Shown: positions 1 through 7,706, numbered from the stretch's first letter. The stretch: DNA of 15,289 bases from Ruminococcaceae bacterium UBA866 (GCA_002295325.1 DBGA01000054.1:3862-19150), one strand, 5' to 3'. Numbers and translations are program-made. The notes: generated by a model not told the origin, from the letters alone.

Positions 1-40
1 ACAATCATGAACGTATGTTTATAGATGATGGAGGGGAAAA

Positions 41-601
41 ATGAGTAATCAAAACAACGCAATTGCAAATCCGGCACCACTTGGGTTGCTGGGATTTGGA
101 ATGACAACTATACTTCTGAATTTACACAATGCAGGAATTATAGAGCTTTCAGTGGTTATTGTGGCTATGGGGTTTGCACTGGGTGGTGCAGCTCAAATTA
201 TCGCAGGTATTATGGAGTTCAAGAAAAACAACACATTTGGTGCAACTGCTTTTACAGCTTATGGATTCTTTTGGTGGTCACTGATCATCATTTGGATAAA
301 CCCATTTGGTGAAAAAATTGCAGCTGCTGACGAAATTTCCATGGGCTTTTATTTGCTGCTTTGGTTTGTTTTCACAGCGTTCATGTTTATTGGCACTCTA
401 AAGCATAACAAAGCAAGCCAAATTGTCTTTGGTTCATTGGCACTTTTGTTCCTACTGCTTTCAATTGCAGATTTCACAGCTATCCACAGTATTAAAGTAG
501 CGGCGGGATTTGTTGGAATTGCTTGTGGTGCAAGTGCTGTTTATTCGAGTGTTGCACAAGTTATTAATGGTGAATTTGGTAAAAAAGTTTTGCCATTATA
601 G
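41..601 (+). CDS. satP: Acetate/succinate uptake transporter (GPR1/FUN34/YaaH family)
   Basis: This 186-residue integral membrane protein belongs to the AceTr family (E. coli SatP/YaaH, yeast Ato1). These proteins carry acetate, and in E. coli also succinate, across the cytoplasmic membrane. The family signature NPAPLGLLGF lies at residues 10-19, and about six hydrophobic segments follow across the whole chain, which is a complete family length. The ATG follows a strong GGAGGGG ribosome binding site. The gene stands alone: its upstream region is cut by the window edge, and a strong intrinsic terminator follows within 75 bases. A role in acetate uptake or release fits a fermenting anaerobe, but the direction of transport and the substrate range cannot be read from the sequence. 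Confidence 0.9.
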   Translation: MSNQNNAIANPAPLGLLGFGMTTILLNLHNAGIIELSVVIVAMGFALGGAAQIIAGIMEFKKNNTFGATAFTAYGFFWWSLIIIWINPFGEKIAAADEISMGFYLLLWFVFTAFMFIGTLKHNKASQIVFGSLALLFLLLSIADFTAIHSIKVAAGFVGIACGASAVYSSVAQVINGEFGKKVLPL

Positions 602-634
602 ATTTTTGAATTGCAATTACTACTCAAGCTTTAG

Positions 635-677
635 GCGTGTATTTACAGTTAAGTATAACTGTGAATACACGCTTTTT
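635..677 (+). terminator. Intrinsic terminator after satP
   Basis: Two 16-base arms (635-650 and 657-672) pair along their whole length with one T-G wobble. They enclose the loop AAGTAT and are followed by TTTTT at 673-677. It ends the satP transcript and separates it from the HMA-domain operon. Confidence 0.9.
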
Positions 678-766
678 GCTTTAATTAAGTAAAAAATAAA
701 TGGGCTGTGCTTGTGAAAAATAATAATCAGTAAAAATATGCTCATACTAAATTTGAGGTGATTTTT

Positions 767-1006
767 ATGTCAAAAGCGAGTTCATATTTCACAATAAATA
801 ACTTAAATGATAAGCAAGATGTTAAAATAATAAAGCGTGAACTTGACGCATTTAGAGGAGTTATCTCTGTCAGTATAAGTAACGAAAAAAATGATATTGC
901 AGTAGATTATGATACCACAGGTGTAGATCAAGAACAGCTCGTTAATGCAATTTCAAAACTAGGATATGATGTCGTAGAAACTAGGTTTGAAAATCATATT
1001 ATGTAG
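767..1006 (+). CDS. Small HMA-fold protein lacking the metal-binding CxxC
   Basis: This is a 79-residue soluble protein. The beta-alpha-beta-beta-alpha-beta pattern, the VDYD segment and the ending ISKLGYDVV are typical of heavy-metal-associated (HMA, CopZ/MerP-like) domains. The loop that normally carries GMxCxxC reads NNLNDKQD here, and the protein has no cysteine at all, so a classical copper or mercury chaperone role is unlikely. The ATG at 767 is preferred over an in-frame GTG at 758, because the Shine-Dalgarno GAGGTG at 755-760 overlaps that GTG and sits correctly for the ATG. The gene is followed after 11 bases by a 44-codon gene, and its stop codon is embedded in that gene's ribosome binding site, so the two are probably co-translated. 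The function is unknown. Confidence 0.8.
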   Translation: MSKASSYFTINNLNDKQDVKIIKRELDAFRGVISVSISNEKNDIAVDYDTTGVDQEQLVNAISKLGYDVVETRFENHIM

Positions 1007-1017
1007 GAGGTAAAAAT

Positions 1018-1152
1018 ATGCCAAAAGACAGTCAACCAGACAATAAGAAAGCAAGGATGCAAAAAGCAAACGGACAAACTCCAATCACTCGTGAAAACCA
1101 AAATCATAATGATAATACGAAAAAACAATCAAATAAAAAAAATGATGTTTAA
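1018..1152 (+). CDS. 44-residue hydrophilic small protein
   Basis: This very small ORF has a strong TAGGAGG ribosome binding site with 8-base spacing to the ATG, which supports real translation. The product is extremely hydrophilic, rich in Lys, Asn, Gln and Asp. It has no cysteine, aromatic residue or hydrophobic stretch and is probably disordered. Its composition resembles minor small acid-soluble spore proteins such as B. subtilis SspO and SspP, but that is only a compositional likeness and I do not recognise a family. It forms an operon with the cysteine-less HMA protein upstream, and an intrinsic terminator begins 11 bases after its stop codon. Confidence 0.7.
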   Translation: MPKDSQPDNKKARMQKANGQTPITRENQNHNDNTKKQSNKKNDV

Positions 1153-1162
1153 TATTAAAGAG

Positions 1163-1195
1163 ACCGTCTATTGTTAAAAATAGACGGTTTTTTTT
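1163..1195 (+). terminator. Intrinsic terminator after the HMA/small-protein operon
   Basis: A perfect 10-bp stem (ACCGTCTATT at 1163-1172 with its complement at 1179-1188) encloses a 6-base loop and runs into an eight-T tract at 1188-1195. Confidence 0.9.
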
Positions 1196-1196
1196 A

Positions 1197-1226
1197 TTGA
1201 TTTTCGCGAAAATTCATAGTGATAAT
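1197..1226 (+). promoter_or_regulatory. Possible sigma-A promoter with a palindrome over the -35 and spacer
   Basis: TTGATT (1197-1202) and GATAAT (1221-1226) are separated by 18 bases and would start transcription near 1233, just before an AGGAGGG ribosome binding site. A perfect palindrome, ATTTTCGCGAAAAT, spans 1200-1213, where a bound repressor would block polymerase. AT-rich DNA gives many such chance matches, so this is tentative. Confidence 0.35.
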
Positions 1227-1253
1227 AAAATAAATATAGGAGGGCAAATAGCA

Positions 1254-1349
1254 GTGTTCATGCATAATTTTTGTGGAATGTTTGCTAAAACTACGAATAT
1301 TATAAGAAATTTTAGATATTTTGTGAATTTGCTATTGCAAAACATTTAA
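1254..1349 (+). CDS. Possible small ORF or leader peptide upstream of the LacI regulator (31 aa)
   Basis: A GTG codon at 1254 lies 9 bases after an AGGAGGG Shine-Dalgarno (1238-1244), one of the best ribosome binding sites in the window, and it has no other gene to serve. The reading frame gives 31 residues, basic and rich in Phe, Asn, Leu and Ile, with one Cys. It stops at 1349, inside the probable promoter of the regulator gene. An ATG at 1260 is an alternative start, but with poor spacing. It could be a small membrane-active peptide, a leader peptide affecting regulator expression, or a chance ORF. No family is recognised. Confidence 0.3.
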   Translation: MFMHNFCGMFAKTTNIIRNFRYFVNLLLQNI

Positions 1350-1363
1350 CTTAGTGATAGAAT
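1335..1363 (+). promoter_or_regulatory. Probable sigma-A promoter of the maltodextrin locus
   Basis: TTGCAA (1335-1340) and TAGAAT (1358-1363) are separated by exactly 17 bases. The expected start near 1370 places the compound operator at 1381-1404 just downstream, where a bound LacI-family protein would block initiation or elongation. Confidence 0.5.
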
Positions 1364-1380
1364 GCAATTATAATTGTATC

Positions 1381-1404
1381 GGAAACGTTACCGAAACCGT
1401 TTCC
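1381..1404 (+). promoter_or_regulatory. Compound LacI-family operator including a cre-like site
   Basis: The site is bounded by GGAAACG (1381-1387) and its exact inverted repeat CGTTTCC (1398-1404). Inside it are two overlapping LacI-family half-palindromes, each centred on a CG step and 12 bases apart. The first, CGGAAACGTTACCG (1380-1393), is symmetric except for one position pair. The second, CGAAACCGTTTCCA (1392-1405), matches the cre core TGNAANCGNTTNCA at all but the first base. Autoregulation by the adjacent LacI protein and catabolite control by CcpA are both plausible. Confidence 0.75.
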
Positions 1405-1442
1405 AATTAAAAATTAATGTTTGTTAAGAGGGAGTTATCCTA

Positions 1443-2444
1443 ATGACTATTAAAGATATTGCTAGGCTTTCTGGGTATGGTGTGAGCACTGTTTCCCGCG
1501 CGTTGAACGGTCATACTGACATTAGCGAAGAGGCCAAAGAGAAAATTAAAGCAATTGTGCAGGAACATAAATTTGTTCCAAATTCAAACGCTCGTCAATT
1601 AAAGCAAAATCAAAGCAAGCATGTGGCGATTATAATTAAAGGTAGTTTTAACACATTCTTTGCAACCATCATAGAAAACATGCAAACTTTTCTTGATAAC
1701 GCCGACATTAAGGCAGTGGTTCATTACATGGCTGAGGCTTCAGATGAGCTGAAACTTGCACAAAAAATTGTAAATGAACAAAAACCAATTGGAATAATTT
1801 TTCTTGGAGGAAATATTGAGTTCTTTAAAACAAGCTTTCAACATATTACTGTTCCCTCTGTGCTTTGTACTACAAATGCGAGTAAAATCATTTCAGATAA
1901 GCTTTCTAGCGTTAGTGTTGACGATGTGAGTAGCGGTGAAGCGGCTGTTGATTTTTTATTTGATTGTGGACATAAAAATATTGGTGTTATTGGAGGAAAT
2001 TTAAAGCTGTCCTATACCTCAAAGTTACGTTTAAAGGGCTGTGAAAAGAGTTTTACAAAGCATAATATGAGCTTTTCAACAGACCAATATGAAGAGTGCG
2101 ACTTTTCCCTTGCTCCTGCATATGAGGCAACCAAAAGGCTATTAGAAAGACAAAATCACATTACTGCAATCTTTGCAATGTCTGATATTATGGCATTAGG
2201 TGCAATTTCAGCCATTCATGATATGGGAAAATCAGTGCCTGAGGATATCTCGGTAATTGGATTTGACGGAATTGAAATGGGTAATTACTATAACCCGAAA
2301 CTAACCACAATTAAGCAACCAGAGATTAAACTTGCTGAACTTAGCGTTAAGCGACTTATAAATATGATTAATAAAACGGAGTCATCTTCACACACCTTGC
2401 TAAAGGCAACCTTATTAAAGGGCGGCTCGGTAAAAGAGATATAA
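1443..2444 (+). CDS. LacI-family transcriptional regulator, probable maltodextrin repressor
   Basis: This 333-residue DNA-binding regulator has full family length. Residues 2-22 form the LacI helix-turn-helix, with the typical TVSRALN recognition segment. The hinge helix around NARQLKQ (49-55) carries the leucine that normally intercalates in the minor groove at a central CG step. The rest is a periplasmic-binding-protein-like sugar domain with the family features SVDDVSSGEAAVDFL, IFAMSDIMALGA and ISVIGFDG. The ATG follows GAGGGAG. malQ starts 22 bases downstream, and the rest of the maltodextrin locus follows in the same direction, so maltose or a maltodextrin is the probable effector (inferred from context). 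A compound operator lies 38 bases upstream of its start codon, which suggests autoregulation. It could be an activator or repressor, but the operator position favours repression. Confidence 0.9.
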   Translation: MTIKDIARLSGYGVSTVSRALNGHTDISEEAKEKIKAIVQEHKFVPNSNARQLKQNQSKHVAIIIKGSFNTFFATIIENMQTFLDNADIKAVVHYMAEASDELKLAQKIVNEQKPIGIIFLGGNIEFFKTSFQHITVPSVLCTTNASKIISDKLSSVSVDDVSSGEAAVDFLFDCGHKNIGVIGGNLKLSYTSKLRLKGCEKSFTKHNMSFSTDQYEECDFSLAPAYEATKRLLERQNHITAIFAMSDIMALGAISAIHDMGKSVPEDISVIGFDGIEMGNYYNPKLTTIKQPEIKLAELSVKRLINMINKTESSSHTLLKATLLKGGSVKEI

Positions 2445-2466
2445 GATAAAAAGGGGGAATACATTT

Positions 2467-3939
2467 ATGCGTGCAAGCGGTGTTTTAATGCACATTTCAA
2501 GCCTGCCATCAAGTTTTCGAATAGGCACAATGGGCAAATCAGCATATGAGTTTGTTGACTTTTTAAAAAACTCAGGTCAAAAGTTGTGGCAACTTTTGCC
2601 TATCGCTCCTACGAGTTATGGCGATTCTCCTTATCAGTCATTTTCAACCTACGCAGGCAATCCATATTTCATTGATTTAGATATTTTAAGTGATGAAAAT
2701 TTATTAGAAAAGTCAGAGTATGAAACGATTGAATGGGGCGATGACGAAACAAATGTGGACTACGGAAAACTTTATGAATTTCGCTTTCATGTACTGAAAA
2801 TGGCATTTAAACGTTTTTGTAAAGCAAACGATATAGAATATGAGGCTTACAAACAAGACAACTCTTTTTGGCTTAGCGACTATGCGCTGTATATGGCAAT
2901 AAAAGAAGAAAACGGCGGAATTTCATGGCAAGAATGGGACGAAGCTACCAAGGTAAGGCATATAAAAGTTATAGATCAAAAAAGAGCAGAGCTCAAAGAT
3001 GAAATTGAATTTTGGTCATTCGTGCAATACGAATTTTACAAGCAGTATTACAAGCTAAAGGAATATGCAAACAAAAATGGTATTAAAATAATTGGAGATA
3101 TTCCAATATATGTTGCGCTTGATAGCGCAGATGTTTGGGCTAATCCAGAACTTTTTTTGCTTGATGAGGATTTAAAACCGATTGAAGTTGCTGGTTGTCC
3201 TCCTGATTATTTTTCAAAGACTGGTCAATTATGGGGCAACCCACTCTATAACTGGGATATTATGAAAAAGACAGGATTTGATTGGTGGATAAAGCGTGTG
3301 TCGGCTGCTGCTAAAACCTATGATGCAGTAAGAATTGACCACTTTAGAGGGTTTGAAAGCTTTTATGCAGTACCTGCAAAGGACGATACTGCCGAAAATG
3401 GTGTGTGGAGAAAAGGCCCAAATCTTGAATTATTTGAAATTATCAAGAAGAAGCTAAACAATCCTAATATCATCGCCGAGGATTTGGGTTATATCACAGA
3501 GCCTGTGAAAAAACTCCTTGAGGCAACGGGTTATCCTGGGATGAAGGTTTTGCAATTTGCATTCAATTCTGGGGAGGAGAGCAACTACCTGCCACATAAT
3601 TTTAATCGAAACTGCATTTGCTACACAGGTACGCACGATAACGACACAATTTTAGGTTGGCTTGATACGATTACCACTGCTGATTTAGACTATTTAATGA
3701 AATATCTGAATGTTGATAGCAAAGCTGATTGCGTTTATGGATTGATAAGACTTGCGCTTGCAAGTGCTGCTGATACAGCTATTACAACGATGCAAGATTT
3801 ACTGGAATTGCCTACAAAATGTCGCATGAACATTCCCTCAACTGCACAGGGTAACTGGCGTTGGAGGGCAACGAAATCACAATTTACTAACGAACTTAGT
3901 GAAAAGGTTTACGCATTGACTAAATTATATTGGAGGTAA
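2467..3939 (+). CDS. malQ: 4-alpha-glucanotransferase (amylomaltase, GH77)
   Basis: MalQ transfers alpha-1,4-glucan segments between maltodextrins, releasing glucose and building longer chains for the phosphorylase. The 490-residue length is typical of bacterial GH77 enzymes. The N-terminus shows the family pattern GVLMHISSLPS and later SPYQSFSTYAGNPY. The three catalytic acids are visible: Asp291 in RIDHFRG (nucleophile), Glu338 in IIAEDLG (acid/base) and Asp391 in GTHDND (transition-state stabiliser). The ending TAQGNWRWR is also family-typical. It is a cytoplasmic enzyme with no signal peptide. The start codon follows an AAGGGGG ribosome binding site 22 bases after the regulator gene, and glgP starts 6 bases downstream, so the three are very probably one operon. 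Confidence 0.97.
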   Translation: MRASGVLMHISSLPSSFRIGTMGKSAYEFVDFLKNSGQKLWQLLPIAPTSYGDSPYQSFSTYAGNPYFIDLDILSDENLLEKSEYETIEWGDDETNVDYGKLYEFRFHVLKMAFKRFCKANDIEYEAYKQDNSFWLSDYALYMAIKEENGGISWQEWDEATKVRHIKVIDQKRAELKDEIEFWSFVQYEFYKQYYKLKEYANKNGIKIIGDIPIYVALDSADVWANPELFLLDEDLKPIEVAGCPPDYFSKTGQLWGNPLYNWDIMKKTGFDWWIKRVSAAAKTYDAVRIDHFRGFESFYAVPAKDDTAENGVWRKGPNLELFEIIKKKLNNPNIIAEDLGYITEPVKKLLEATGYPGMKVLQFAFNSGEESNYLPHNFNRNCICYTGTHDNDTILGWLDTITTADLDYLMKYLNVDSKADCVYGLIRLALASAADTAITTMQDLLELPTKCRMNIPSTAQGNWRWRATKSQFTNELSEKVYALTKLYWR

Positions 3940-3945
3940 CAGAGT

Positions 3946-6327
3946 TTGATATTTGATAAAAACATATTTGTTAGCAAACTAGAAAGCTTTTTATTGGAAG
4001 AATATAGTTTAAGTCCAAAGGAAGCATCACCATGGCAGTTGCATACTGCGATTGCAAGAACTGTAATGCAAGCAATCTCAAGTGACCATAAAAATAGCAT
4101 GGATGCTCACTATAAGAACAAACGTGCTTGCTATTTTTCAGCTGAGTTTCTAGTTGGTAGGGCAATTTTTAATAATCTTTACTCACTTGGAATTTTAGAT
4201 GAAGTCTCTATGGCACTTCAAGAGTGCGGTGTGGATATCAAAAGCCTCGAGGAAATAGAAGATGCTGCACTTGGCAACGGCGGTCTTGGAAGATTGGCGG
4301 CTTGCTTTTTAGATTCAGCAGCAACACTAAACATTCCACTTGACGGCTATGGTATTCGCTATAAATTTGGATTGTTTAAACAAGATATCGTAAATGGTTT
4401 TCAAACTGAACAGGCGGATAACTGGACAAAACATGGTGATGGATGGTCAAAACGTTGCGAGCATGAAAAAGTAACGATAAAATTTGCTGATCAAGAGGTT
4501 TATGCAGTTCCCTACGATATGCCGATTATAGGATACAAAACAAAACACATTAGCAACTTAAGATTATGGCAATCAGAACCTATTGAAGACTTCAACTTTA
4601 ATCTTTTTAATGACCAAAAATATGACGAGGCAGTGAAAGAAAAGAATGATGCAGAGAATATTTCAAGGATTCTTTATCCTAATGACGATACAAAAGAGGG
4701 CAGAATTTTACGTCTAAAACAGCAATATTTCTTTTGTGCGGCTTCACTTACAGATATTATTAGTAAGTATAAAAGATATCATGGAAATAACCTTAGTGGA
4801 CTTCCGAGCTATATCACAATTCAGCTAAATGATACCCACCCAGTTATCTCGATACCAGAGTTGATTCGACAGCTCACAGATATTGAGAGAATGAGTTTTG
4901 ATGACGCACTTTTGGTTGCAAAGAAAACATTTAATTACACAAACCACACAATTATGGCTGAGGCACTTGAAAAATGGTCAGCAGACTTAATGATAGAGGT
5001 TCTTCCAAGAATTTATGAAATTATTGAAGAAATCAATGATACTTTCTTAGCCGAGCTTAAAACAAAAAAATACACTACGAAAAAAATTGCACTGATGGAA
5101 TTGATTTGTGATAAAACTGTACATATGGCAAGGCTCGCAATCTACGCTTCAAGTTACACCAATGGAGTGGCAGAAATCCACACCGAAATCTTAAAGAAAA
5201 CTGTATTGCCTGAGTGGTATGAACTCTATCCGGAGCGTTTCCAAAACAAGACAAATGGCATTACTCAACGTCGATGGCTTGGACTTTGCAACAGGGAACT
5301 AACGAGTTTAATGACCGAGCTTTTAGGCAACGATGATTTCCGTACAAATCTAGATGATTTAAAAAGACTAGAGCCTTATGCAAGTGATTTAAACGTCATT
5401 TCGAAGTTTATTCAAATTAAGCGATTGAAGAAAGCTCAACTTGCTGACTTTGTGCTAAAACATGATGGGATTCAACTTAATCCTAACACGATTTTTGATA
5501 CACAAATAAAACGTTTACATGAATATAAACGCCAATTTTTAAATGCACTTTCAATTCTTTATATTTATTTTGGAATAAAAGATGGAAGTATCAAAGACTT
5601 TTACCCTACCACGTTTATCTTTGGAGCAAAATCTGCACCGGGATATTACCGTGCGAAGGGCATCATCAAACTAATTAACGAGATTGCAAAACTCGTAAAT
5701 TCTGATGATGACACTAAGGATTTAATCAAGGTAGTATTTATCAAAAACTATAACGTTTCCTATGCTGAAAAGTTGTTTGCGGGCTCAGACGTTTCACAGC
5801 AGATTTCAACAGCGGGCACAGAAGCTTCGGGCACAGGAAATATGAAGTTTATGCTAAACGGTACGGTTACAATAGGCACATTTGATGGTGCAAACGTAGA
5901 AATTGTTGAAGAGGCAGGCATTGAAAACAATTATATTTTTGGAGCAAGGGTAGAAGAGCTTGAAAAGATACTTCCGACCTATGATCCAAACGAAATATAT
6001 CGTAGCGACGCAAGAATCAAACGTGTGATTGATGCGTTAATTGACGGAACTCTAGATGATAATAATACTGGAATGTTTAAAGAGCTCTATACCTCGCTGC
6101 TTGAGGGCGCAAGTTATCATAAACCAGATAATTACTATCTTCTAGGTGATTTTAACAGCTATATTGAGGCTAAATTGAAACTCAATAATGATTACAAAAA
6201 TCAACGAGAGTTTTATAAAAAATGCTTTATCAATATGTGCAATGCAGGAAAGTTTAGTTCTGACCGCACGATTCAAGATTACGCCAAAAATATCTGGGAC
6301 ATAAAACCCGTTTCCACTGACTGGTAA
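3946..6327 (+). CDS. glgP: Glycogen/maltodextrin phosphorylase (GT35)
   Basis: This enzyme phosphorolyses the non-reducing end of alpha-1,4-glucans to glucose-1-phosphate, using pyridoxal phosphate. The 793-residue length fits bacterial GT35 enzymes. Visible motifs are GNGGLGRLAACFLDS (110-124), QLNDTHP (293-299), NGITQRRWL (437-445), the KRLHEYKRQ segment, and GTGNMKFMLNG with the PLP-binding Lys near 634. The start is a TTG at 3946: GGAGGT at 3932-3937 is correctly spaced for it, and the next in-frame Met lies deep in the conserved N-terminal region. That ribosome binding site overlaps the malQ stop codon, so translation is tightly linked. In this setting it probably acts on imported maltodextrins (MalP role), but turnover of stored glycogen cannot be excluded because no glycogen synthesis genes are in view. 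Confidence 0.96.
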   Translation: MIFDKNIFVSKLESFLLEEYSLSPKEASPWQLHTAIARTVMQAISSDHKNSMDAHYKNKRACYFSAEFLVGRAIFNNLYSLGILDEVSMALQECGVDIKSLEEIEDAALGNGGLGRLAACFLDSAATLNIPLDGYGIRYKFGLFKQDIVNGFQTEQADNWTKHGDGWSKRCEHEKVTIKFADQEVYAVPYDMPIIGYKTKHISNLRLWQSEPIEDFNFNLFNDQKYDEAVKEKNDAENISRILYPNDDTKEGRILRLKQQYFFCAASLTDIISKYKRYHGNNLSGLPSYITIQLNDTHPVISIPELIRQLTDIERMSFDDALLVAKKTFNYTNHTIMAEALEKWSADLMIEVLPRIYEIIEEINDTFLAELKTKKYTTKKIALMELICDKTVHMARLAIYASSYTNGVAEIHTEILKKTVLPEWYELYPERFQNKTNGITQRRWLGLCNRELTSLMTELLGNDDFRTNLDDLKRLEPYASDLNVISKFIQIKRLKKAQLADFVLKHDGIQLNPNTIFDTQIKRLHEYKRQFLNALSILYIYFGIKDGSIKDFYPTTFIFGAKSAPGYYRAKGIIKLINEIAKLVNSDDDTKDLIKVVFIKNYNVSYAEKLFAGSDVSQQISTAGTEASGTGNMKFMLNGTVTIGTFDGANVEIVEEAGIENNYIFGARVEELEKILPTYDPNEIYRSDARIKRVIDALIDGTLDDNNTGMFKELYTSLLEGASYHKPDNYYLLGDFNSYIEAKLKLNNDYKNQREFYKKCFINMCNAGKFSSDRTIQDYAKNIWDIKPVSTDW

Positions 6328-6349
6328 CAGTCAATCAGTTTAAATATAG

Positions 6350-6371
6350 TTTCAAGGTATACACTTTGAAA
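6350..6371 (+). promoter_or_regulatory. Imperfect dyad upstream of malE, possible operator
   Basis: TTTCAA (6350-6355) and TTGAAA (6366-6371) are inverted repeats flanking a 10-base partly symmetric centre; 18 of 22 positions are symmetric. A weak -10-like TATATT at 6375-6380 lies just downstream, so the dyad could overlap the -35 of an internal malE promoter. It does not resemble the operator at 1381-1404, and no T tract follows, so it is not a terminator. Confidence 0.35.
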
Positions 6372-6409
6372 TGTTATATTACATTTAAAAATTATTTAGG
6401 AGGAAAATT

Positions 6410-7642
6410 ATGAAAAAACTAATCGCAAGCGTATTATGTATCGCAATGATAGCAGCTACAATGGTTGGCTGTGCTTCAAAAGACCCTGCAACCACACCTA
6501 CCCCATCTAAAGATACACCAGCAAAAAAAGAAACTGTTACTCTTAAGGTTTGGGGCCCACAAGATGAGCAAACCCTTCTAACTGAAATGGTTGAGTCCTT
6601 TAAAAAGGCAAATCCTGATAAAACATATGATATAACATTTGGAATAGTGGCTGAGGGTGACGCTCAAACAAAGTATTCAGAAGACCCAGCAGCAGCGGCT
6701 GACGTGTTTATGTTTGAAAATGGTCAAACAAATACACTTGTAAATGCTGGTGCACTATATGAAGTTACCAAAAACAAAGAGGCAATCATTGCAGCAAACT
6801 CACCTGGTTCTGTAGGTGCTGCTTCTGTTGCAGATAAGCTTTATGCTTATCCAATGACAGCTGATAATGGTTATTTCATGTACTACGATAAGAGTGTTAT
6901 CTCAGATGAAGAAGCAAAATCATTAGATGCAATGCTTGCTGCTTCAGATAAAGCTGGTAAAAAAGTGTTTTTTGACATTTCAAACGGTTGGTACATTGCT
7001 TCCTTCTTCCTAGGAGCAGGTTGTACAATGTCACTTGAAGACGGGAAACAAGTACTTGATTTTAATGGTGACAAAGGCGTTGCTGCTGGAGAAGCAATCA
7101 AAGCATTTACCGCAAATAAAGCATTCTTAACAGGCGATGATGCAATTTTAACTGGTGGAATGGGTGGCACAATCGCTGCTGGTGTTACAGGAACTTGGAA
7201 CTCTGCTGCAATCAAAGAAAAGCTTGGTGCAAACTTTGCTGCAACAAAACTTCCAACCTTTACATTGGGAGATAAGCAAGCACAACTTGGTAGCTTTGCT
7301 GGTTACAAACTTGTTGGTGTAAATGCGCTTACAAAATTCCCAGTTGATGCAATGAATTTGGCTGAATGGCTAACAAACGAAGAGAACCAAAGTAAGAGAT
7401 TTGCAACTAGAGAAATTGGTCCTTCTAATATCAAAGTGGCTGAAAGTGATGCTGTAAAAGCTAATATTCCTCTTTCTGCTCTTGCTTTACAAAGCCAATT
7501 TGCAACTCCACAAAACAATGTTTCAAGCAAATACTGGGATCCTGCAGAGGCATTTGGTACTGCAATGGAAGTCAAAGATTATTCAAAATCAATCAAAGAG
7601 CAACTTGATGCAATGGTAGCACAAATTTCAGCTGCTGAGTAA
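6410..7642 (+). CDS. malE: Maltodextrin ABC transporter, substrate-binding lipoprotein
   Basis: This 410-residue extracytoplasmic binding protein would capture maltose or maltodextrins and deliver them to MalFG. A lipoprotein signal peptide occupies residues 1-20, with the lipobox MVGC and the lipidated Cys21. A Thr/Pro/Lys-rich linker (about 23-42) then leads into the mature domain, which starts TVTLKVWGPQDEQ. The type of family 1 solute-binding proteins is supported by ADVFMFENGQTN, the MTADNGYFMYYDKS segment and the position directly upstream of malF and malG. The start codon has an excellent AGGAGG ribosome binding site, as expected for an abundant component. It lies 82 bases after glgP with no terminator between. 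The exact sugar is inferred from the neighbouring malQ, glgP and amylase. Confidence 0.92.
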   Translation: MKKLIASVLCIAMIAATMVGCASKDPATTPTPSKDTPAKKETVTLKVWGPQDEQTLLTEMVESFKKANPDKTYDITFGIVAEGDAQTKYSEDPAAAADVFMFENGQTNTLVNAGALYEVTKNKEAIIAANSPGSVGAASVADKLYAYPMTADNGYFMYYDKSVISDEEAKSLDAMLAASDKAGKKVFFDISNGWYIASFFLGAGCTMSLEDGKQVLDFNGDKGVAAGEAIKAFTANKAFLTGDDAILTGGMGGTIAAGVTGTWNSAAIKEKLGANFAATKLPTFTLGDKQAQLGSFAGYKLVGVNALTKFPVDAMNLAEWLTNEENQSKRFATREIGPSNIKVAESDAVKANIPLSALALQSQFATPQNNVSSKYWDPAEAFGTAMEVKDYSKSIKEQLDAMVAQISAAE

Positions 7643-7706
7643 CAACACTTATATCTTTATACATAATGAAGATTTACAATCAAAGACAGTATCTTAATTA
7701 ACTAAA

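Noticed and set aside
510..692. 60-codon + strand ORF overlapping the end of satP and its terminator
   Set aside because: Out-of-frame shadow of satP running through the terminator hairpin; no ribosome binding site and no family likeness.
743..751. CATACTAAA upstream of the HMA-like gene as a SigE/SigK -10 element
   Set aside because: It resembles a sporulation -10, but I found no convincing -35 at the right distance in this AT-rich stretch.
758..766. GTG start for the HMA-like protein, adding three residues
   Set aside because: The GTG lies inside the Shine-Dalgarno sequence GAGGTG that serves the ATG at 767.
6319..6332. Small hairpin GACTG/CAGTC around the glgP stop codon as a terminator
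   Set aside because: Only five pairs and no T tract; it is unlikely to terminate transcription.
6883..7575. Two minus-strand ORFs of 90-110 codons inside malE
   Set aside because: They are antisense shadows of a confidently assigned gene, have low-complexity Ala/Ser/Pro composition and lack ribosome binding sites.
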